Origin: Pseudomonadota bacterium
GTDB taxonomy: Bacteria > Pseudomonadota > Alphaproteobacteria > Rhizobiales > Aestuariivirgaceae
Reading direction: 5' to 3'
DNA length: 8,532 bases
NCBI GenBank assembly: GCA_016522385.1
Contig: JAEKFU010000441.1
Coordinates: forward strand, 1-8,532
The notes under the pieces are model-generated. The model saw only the letters and a list, made by a program, of their open reading frames with translations. It was not told the origin of the DNA and searched no databases. This document shows, piece by piece, positions 6,147 through 8,532 of the stretch. Position numbers and translations under genes: made by a program. Each line of letters opens with the position of its first letter. The first letter of the stretch is position 1.

Positions 6147-7118
6147 ATGCATTCGCCCAGCAAGGCCCCCTATAGCCTGCGAAAATTCAAACCCAACGAC
6201 AGCGACTATATGGGTGTCGCGGCTGTCGCAACCGCTGTGTGGCCGGACTACCCGACAACCGCAGACGAATTGAGAACTGCTGACGGACACCGTAAGCCTG
6301 AGCTTTTGTTTGGCCGGATCGTCGTCGAACGAGAAGGGCGAATTGTCGGCAGCGCCATCTACGGTCAGCCGGAAGGCTCGCTGGGTGTGGGAAAATTTTT
6401 CTTCAATGCCTTGGTGCATCCCAAGTACCGGGAGCAAGGTATCGGCAAAACGATATACGATCATATTCTTGATGCTTTGTCTCAGAGCAAGCTTGCTGTT
6501 CTCACAACATCTACCCGTGACAGCCAGACCGGTGCAGTGCGGTTTCTTCTCAGTCGGCGCTTTGAGATTGTTTTGCGCCGGCCGGTGCTGCGGCTCCACG
6601 TTGGGTCGTTTGAAAAGACAAATGTGTTGGCCGGCAAGGCAAGCGATGCAGGTCAGACGGTGGAGATCGTAACGCTGAAGGATCTCATGGCCACGGTTCC
6701 AGACTGGAAAAGCAGATGTTGGGAACTGGATTGGGAAATCGTACAGGACCTTCCCTTGCCCGACACTCCCACTCAACCCACTCTCGAGCGTTATTCACGT
6801 CACTATGAACATCCGACATTTACACCGGAAAGCTGGTTTTTTGCTGTTCAGGGCGACGAATGGGTTGGCATGAGTACACTGTACGGTGACCCGGAGACGC
6901 CAGGTGTCTTCTACACCGGCCTCACTGGTGTACGGCGCAGCCTTCGGCGACGGGGCATTGTGACAGCGATGAAATTGCGGGCGATTGACTATGTCATCGC
7001 TCAGGATGGCAAATATATTGAAACAGATAACGAGGAGAACAACCCAATGCTCGATCTGAATCTGGCGCTAGGCTTTCAACCAGGCCCAGTGCTTCTTGAT
7101 TTTCGAAAAACGTTCTAG
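6147..7118 (+). CDS. Tandem-domain GNAT family N-acetyltransferase
   Basis: This encodes a 323-residue cytoplasmic protein with two GNAT folds. The first (about residues 9-150) contains strand 4, NALVHPKYREQGIGKTIYD (87-105), with the acetyl-CoA pyrophosphate loop Q-G-I-G-K, followed by a late FLLSRRFEIVLRR. The second (about 170-320) has WFFAVQGDEWVGMSTL, then TGLTGVRRSLRRRGIVTAMK (257-276), with the equivalent R-R-R-G-I-V loop, and the closing NLALGFQPGPVLLDF. Both acetyl-CoA loops look usable, the first being more canonical. The acceptor is unknown. The ATG at 6147 is preferred, with GGAG eight bases upstream; a GTG at 6144 would add one residue. Its TAG stop lies within copy 3 of the 13-bp repeat. 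The 16-bp palindrome just upstream may regulate it. Confidence 0.92.
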   Translation: MHSPSKAPYSLRKFKPNDSDYMGVAAVATAVWPDYPTTADELRTADGHRKPELLFGRIVVEREGRIVGSAIYGQPEGSLGVGKFFFNALVHPKYREQGIGKTIYDHILDALSQSKLAVLTTSTRDSQTGAVRFLLSRRFEIVLRRPVLRLHVGSFEKTNVLAGKASDAGQTVEIVTLKDLMATVPDWKSRCWELDWEIVQDLPLPDTPTQPTLERYSRHYEHPTFTPESWFFAVQGDEWVGMSTLYGDPETPGVFYTGLTGVRRSLRRRGIVTAMKLRAIDYVIAQDGKYIETDNEENNPMLDLNLALGFQPGPVLLDFRKTF

Positions 7119-7127
7119 GGTCTGTTG
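7115..7127 (+). repeat. CTAGGGTCTGTTG repeat, copy 3
   Basis: On the plus strand this copy supplies the TAG stop codon of the GNAT gene. It is followed without a gap, and in the same frame, by the serine hydrolase remnant. It is identical over 13 bases to the two minus-strand copies. Confidence 0.8.
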
Positions 7128-7382
7128 AAAGACGGAGAGGTTGTTTGCAAAAAGGCATTCGGTATGGTCGACCTTGAGTACGATGTCCCCATCGGGTTTG
7201 ATACCGTGTTCGAGGTGACTTACACGCTGGTCGCAATCGACGGCTCAATTGTCGTATCCGGGATCGCTCTTTACGACATGCAACGGCTTCATGCCGGAAA
7301 TGATTTTTTCATTTGCTCGGAACCCGCCGGAAATTCACCGACGATGCATGTAAAGTTTGCCGCTAGAGACAGGAGGACATAG
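7125..7382 (+). pseudogene. Serine hydrolase (beta-lactamase family) remnant with large internal deletion
   Basis: The frame reads KDGEVVCKKAFGMVDLEYDV and continues PIGFDTVFEV. This is the familiar N-terminal segment of class C beta-lactamase-like serine hydrolases (typically K-D-G-x-V-V-x-x-x-x-F/Y-G-M-A-x-L-E-x-D-V-P...T-V-F). It should be followed by a segment with the S-x-x-K nucleophile, which is absent. The frame passes straight into TYTLVAIDGSIVVSG and on to GNDFF, which resembles the C-terminal beta domain of the same proteins. The signal peptide, the start and the whole catalytic core are therefore missing, and the product cannot be active. The only start is a TTG inside the 13-bp repeat, with no ribosome site. 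The end overlaps the region of the next gene's ribosome site (AGGAGG, 7371-7376). The N-terminal match is convincing; the C-terminal one is weaker. Confidence 0.68.
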
Positions 7383-7385
7383 GGC

Positions 7386-7883
7386 ATGGAAAGCGAAATG
7401 CGGGAACGCGACACAGCGAGTGCTCCGGACGGAGGGCCCGTTGTGGTCGCCGTCGATTTCTCTCACGATTCAGAGGCAGCATTCGTGTGGGCGTGCCGTT
7501 ACGCCAAGCTGGCCGGAGCTCCGCTCATTGTCGTGCATGTGGTTCACGATCCGGCCGAAGCGCCCGGCTATTACCGGCACAGCCCAGAGGATGCGCTGCT
7601 CCCCATGCGAGAGGTCGCCGCGAAGATGATGGCCGAATTCCTGGAGAAGATGCGCGAGCAACATGCCATTGTGAACGAAATAGCGGACCTCGATACCGTC
7701 CAAGTTACCGGTCTGCCTGCCACACGAATCATTGAAATTGCCGAACGGCGCAAGGCTGCGCTCATCGTCATGGGCTGTCAGGGTCGAACGGGACTGGAGC
7801 GGTTGCTCATCGGCTCAAAGGCCGAACGCGTGGTCCAGCTATCGCCCATTCCGGTGACTGTCATCAAGTCAGAAAAAGCCTAA
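7386..7883 (+). CDS. Universal stress protein with canonical ATP-binding motif
   Basis: This encodes a 165-residue cytoplasmic UspA-domain protein. After a short polar N-terminus, strand 1 is VVVAVDFSHDSEAAFVWA (19-36), with D24 at the adenine-contacting position. The ligand motif G-2x-G-9x-G-S is complete (G130, G133, G143, S144) in LIVMGCQGRTGLERLLIGSK, followed by AERVVQLSPIPVTVIK. This is the ATP-binding MJ0577 type, unlike the altered motif of the Usp at 542. AGGAGG at 7371-7376 stands nine bases before the ATG. The cotransporter gene starts 19 bases after its stop, so the two are probably co-transcribed. This pairing suggests a regulatory or energy-sensing role linked to ion or phosphate transport, which is inference only. 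Confidence 0.96.
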   Translation: MESEMRERDTASAPDGGPVVVAVDFSHDSEAAFVWACRYAKLAGAPLIVVHVVHDPAEAPGYYRHSPEDALLPMREVAAKMMAEFLEKMREQHAIVNEIADLDTVQVTGLPATRIIEIAERRKAALIVMGCQGRTGLERLLIGSKAERVVQLSPIPVTVIKSEKA

Positions 7884-7902
7884 CGAGCGGGAGGCAACAA
7901 TC

Positions 7903-8532
7903 ATGAAAATCCTTGCGACCTGCGGCGCTTCCTCACGGAACGCCACACTCTTCATCCTGTTTGCCGTCCTGTCTGCCAGTGCCGCTGTAGCCGCGGAAGC
8001 GGCCCTGACCGGCGAAGGTGGCGGTGGCGAGCCCGAATGGATCAGCATGTTGTCGGCGTTGTTCGGCGGCCTGGCGCTTTTCCTGGCCGGCATGGAGCAG
8101 ATGTCGGACGGCCTCAAGGCCGCGGCCGGGGAGCAGATGAAAACTATTCTTGCAAAAGTGACCGCCAATCGAGCCGTGGGCGCGGTGACCGGTGCATTCG
8201 TCACTGCGGTCATTCAGTCGTCATCTGTCACCACGGTGCTCGTCGTGGGCTTCATCAGTGCCGGCCTCATGTCGATGGCGCAGTCGGTACCGGTGATCAT
8301 GGGCGCGAATATCGGCACAACGATCACCGCCCAGATTGTCGCCTTCAAAGTGACCAAGATCGCGCTGCCGATGATTGCGGTCGGATTCGCCATGCTGTCG
8401 TTCGCCGCACGGGAGAGAATGAAACACTTCGGCGCCATGCTGATGGGGCTTGGGCTGGTCTTCTTCGGCATGACGGTGATGGGCGACGCGATGAAACCGT
8501 TGCGGAGCTATCAACCTTTTCTCGACCTGATG
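7903..8532 (+). CDS. Na+/phosphate cotransporter family membrane protein (C-terminus cut by window edge)
   Basis: The first 210 codons are present and open to the right edge. A hydrophobic N-terminal segment ending ASAAVAA (about residues 14-31) could be a signal peptide or signal anchor. A glycine-rich linker follows, then transmembrane segments of a PF02690-type (NptA/YjbB) transporter. Diagnostic are the Q105-S-S-S motif in AVIQSSSVTTVLVVGF and GANIGTTITAQ (134-144), with further helices at about 153-168 and 178-194. Full-length members usually contain an inverted second repeat of this motif, often with a PhoU-like tail, which would lie beyond the window. GGGAGG at 7889-7894 is eight bases before the ATG. 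The family moves phosphate with sodium; some bacterial members act in phosphate export. The direction cannot be told here. It is probably in one operon with the preceding Usp gene. Confidence 0.94.
   Translation, partial: MKILATCGASSRNATLFILFAVLSASAAVAAEAALTGEGGGGEPEWISMLSALFGGLALFLAGMEQMSDGLKAAAGEQMKTILAKVTANRAVGAVTGAFVTAVIQSSSVTTVLVVGFISAGLMSMAQSVPVIMGANIGTTITAQIVAFKVTKIALPMIAVGFAMLSFAARERMKHFGAMLMGLGLVFFGMTVMGDAMKPLRSYQPFLDLM

Noticed and set aside
4320..7118. A new multi-gene pathway built from the NmrA, DUF1330 and GNAT genes
   Set aside because: The DUF1330 gene is broken, over 400 bp of gene-poor sequence separates it from the GNAT gene, and nothing links their substrates. Coincidental neighbours in a rearranged region is the simpler reading.
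1..8532. A complete insertion sequence, CRISPR array, tRNA or rRNA gene
   Set aside because: No transposase frame, no regularly spaced repeats and no tRNA- or rRNA-like sequence was seen. Only short possible IS-end scars are present.

Overview
This window appears to come from a proteobacterial chromosome or large plasmid, probably alphaproteobacterial. That is judged only from the gene families, the moderate-to-high GC content and the protein style; no taxonomic marker is present. It reads as an accessory, stress-related neighbourhood with many signs of past rearrangement. Intact genes alternate with gene fragments, and a 13-bp sequence recurs at three junctions.

Layout from left to right. 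A GFA/CENP-V family zinc protein runs off the left edge on the minus strand (1-307). A divergent intergenic region (308-541) carries an FNR/FixK-like box upstream of a plus-strand universal stress protein (542-976). A minus-strand block follows: a glutathione S-transferase (1109-1735), a short unrecognised fragment (1810-1923), a response regulator with two receiver domains (1924-2637), and its membrane histidine kinase (2639-4024), which is one base upstream of the regulator. A 295-bp divergent control region (4025-4319) holds an inverted-repeat hairpin, a 14-bp palindrome and two AT-rich direct repeats 21 bp apart. It leads into a plus-strand NmrA-like NAD(P)-binding protein (4320-5456) and then a DUF1330 remnant broken by a stop codon (5457-5729). 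About 417 bp with no convincing gene follow (5730-6146), with a 16-bp perfect palindrome just before a two-domain GNAT acetyltransferase (6147-7118). Next is an internally deleted serine hydrolase (beta-lactamase family) remnant (7125-7382). The final pair looks like an operon: a canonical ATP-binding universal stress protein (7386-7883) and a Na+/phosphate cotransporter family protein (7903 to the right edge).

Functional reading. The intact genes suggest a stress or detoxification theme: two Usp proteins, a GST, a GFA-type protein, an NmrA-type redox-sensing or reductase protein, and a two-component system whose regulator has no DNA-binding output. The FNR-like site suggests that oxygen limitation controls at least the first Usp. 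I do not see a clearly new defence, mobile or biosynthetic system. The most notable signal is the repeated CTAGGGTCTGTTG sequence. Twice it supplies the TAG stop codon of an intact gene and is followed, in the same reading frame, by an apparent fragment of another coding sequence. This looks like a scar left by an insertion sequence end.
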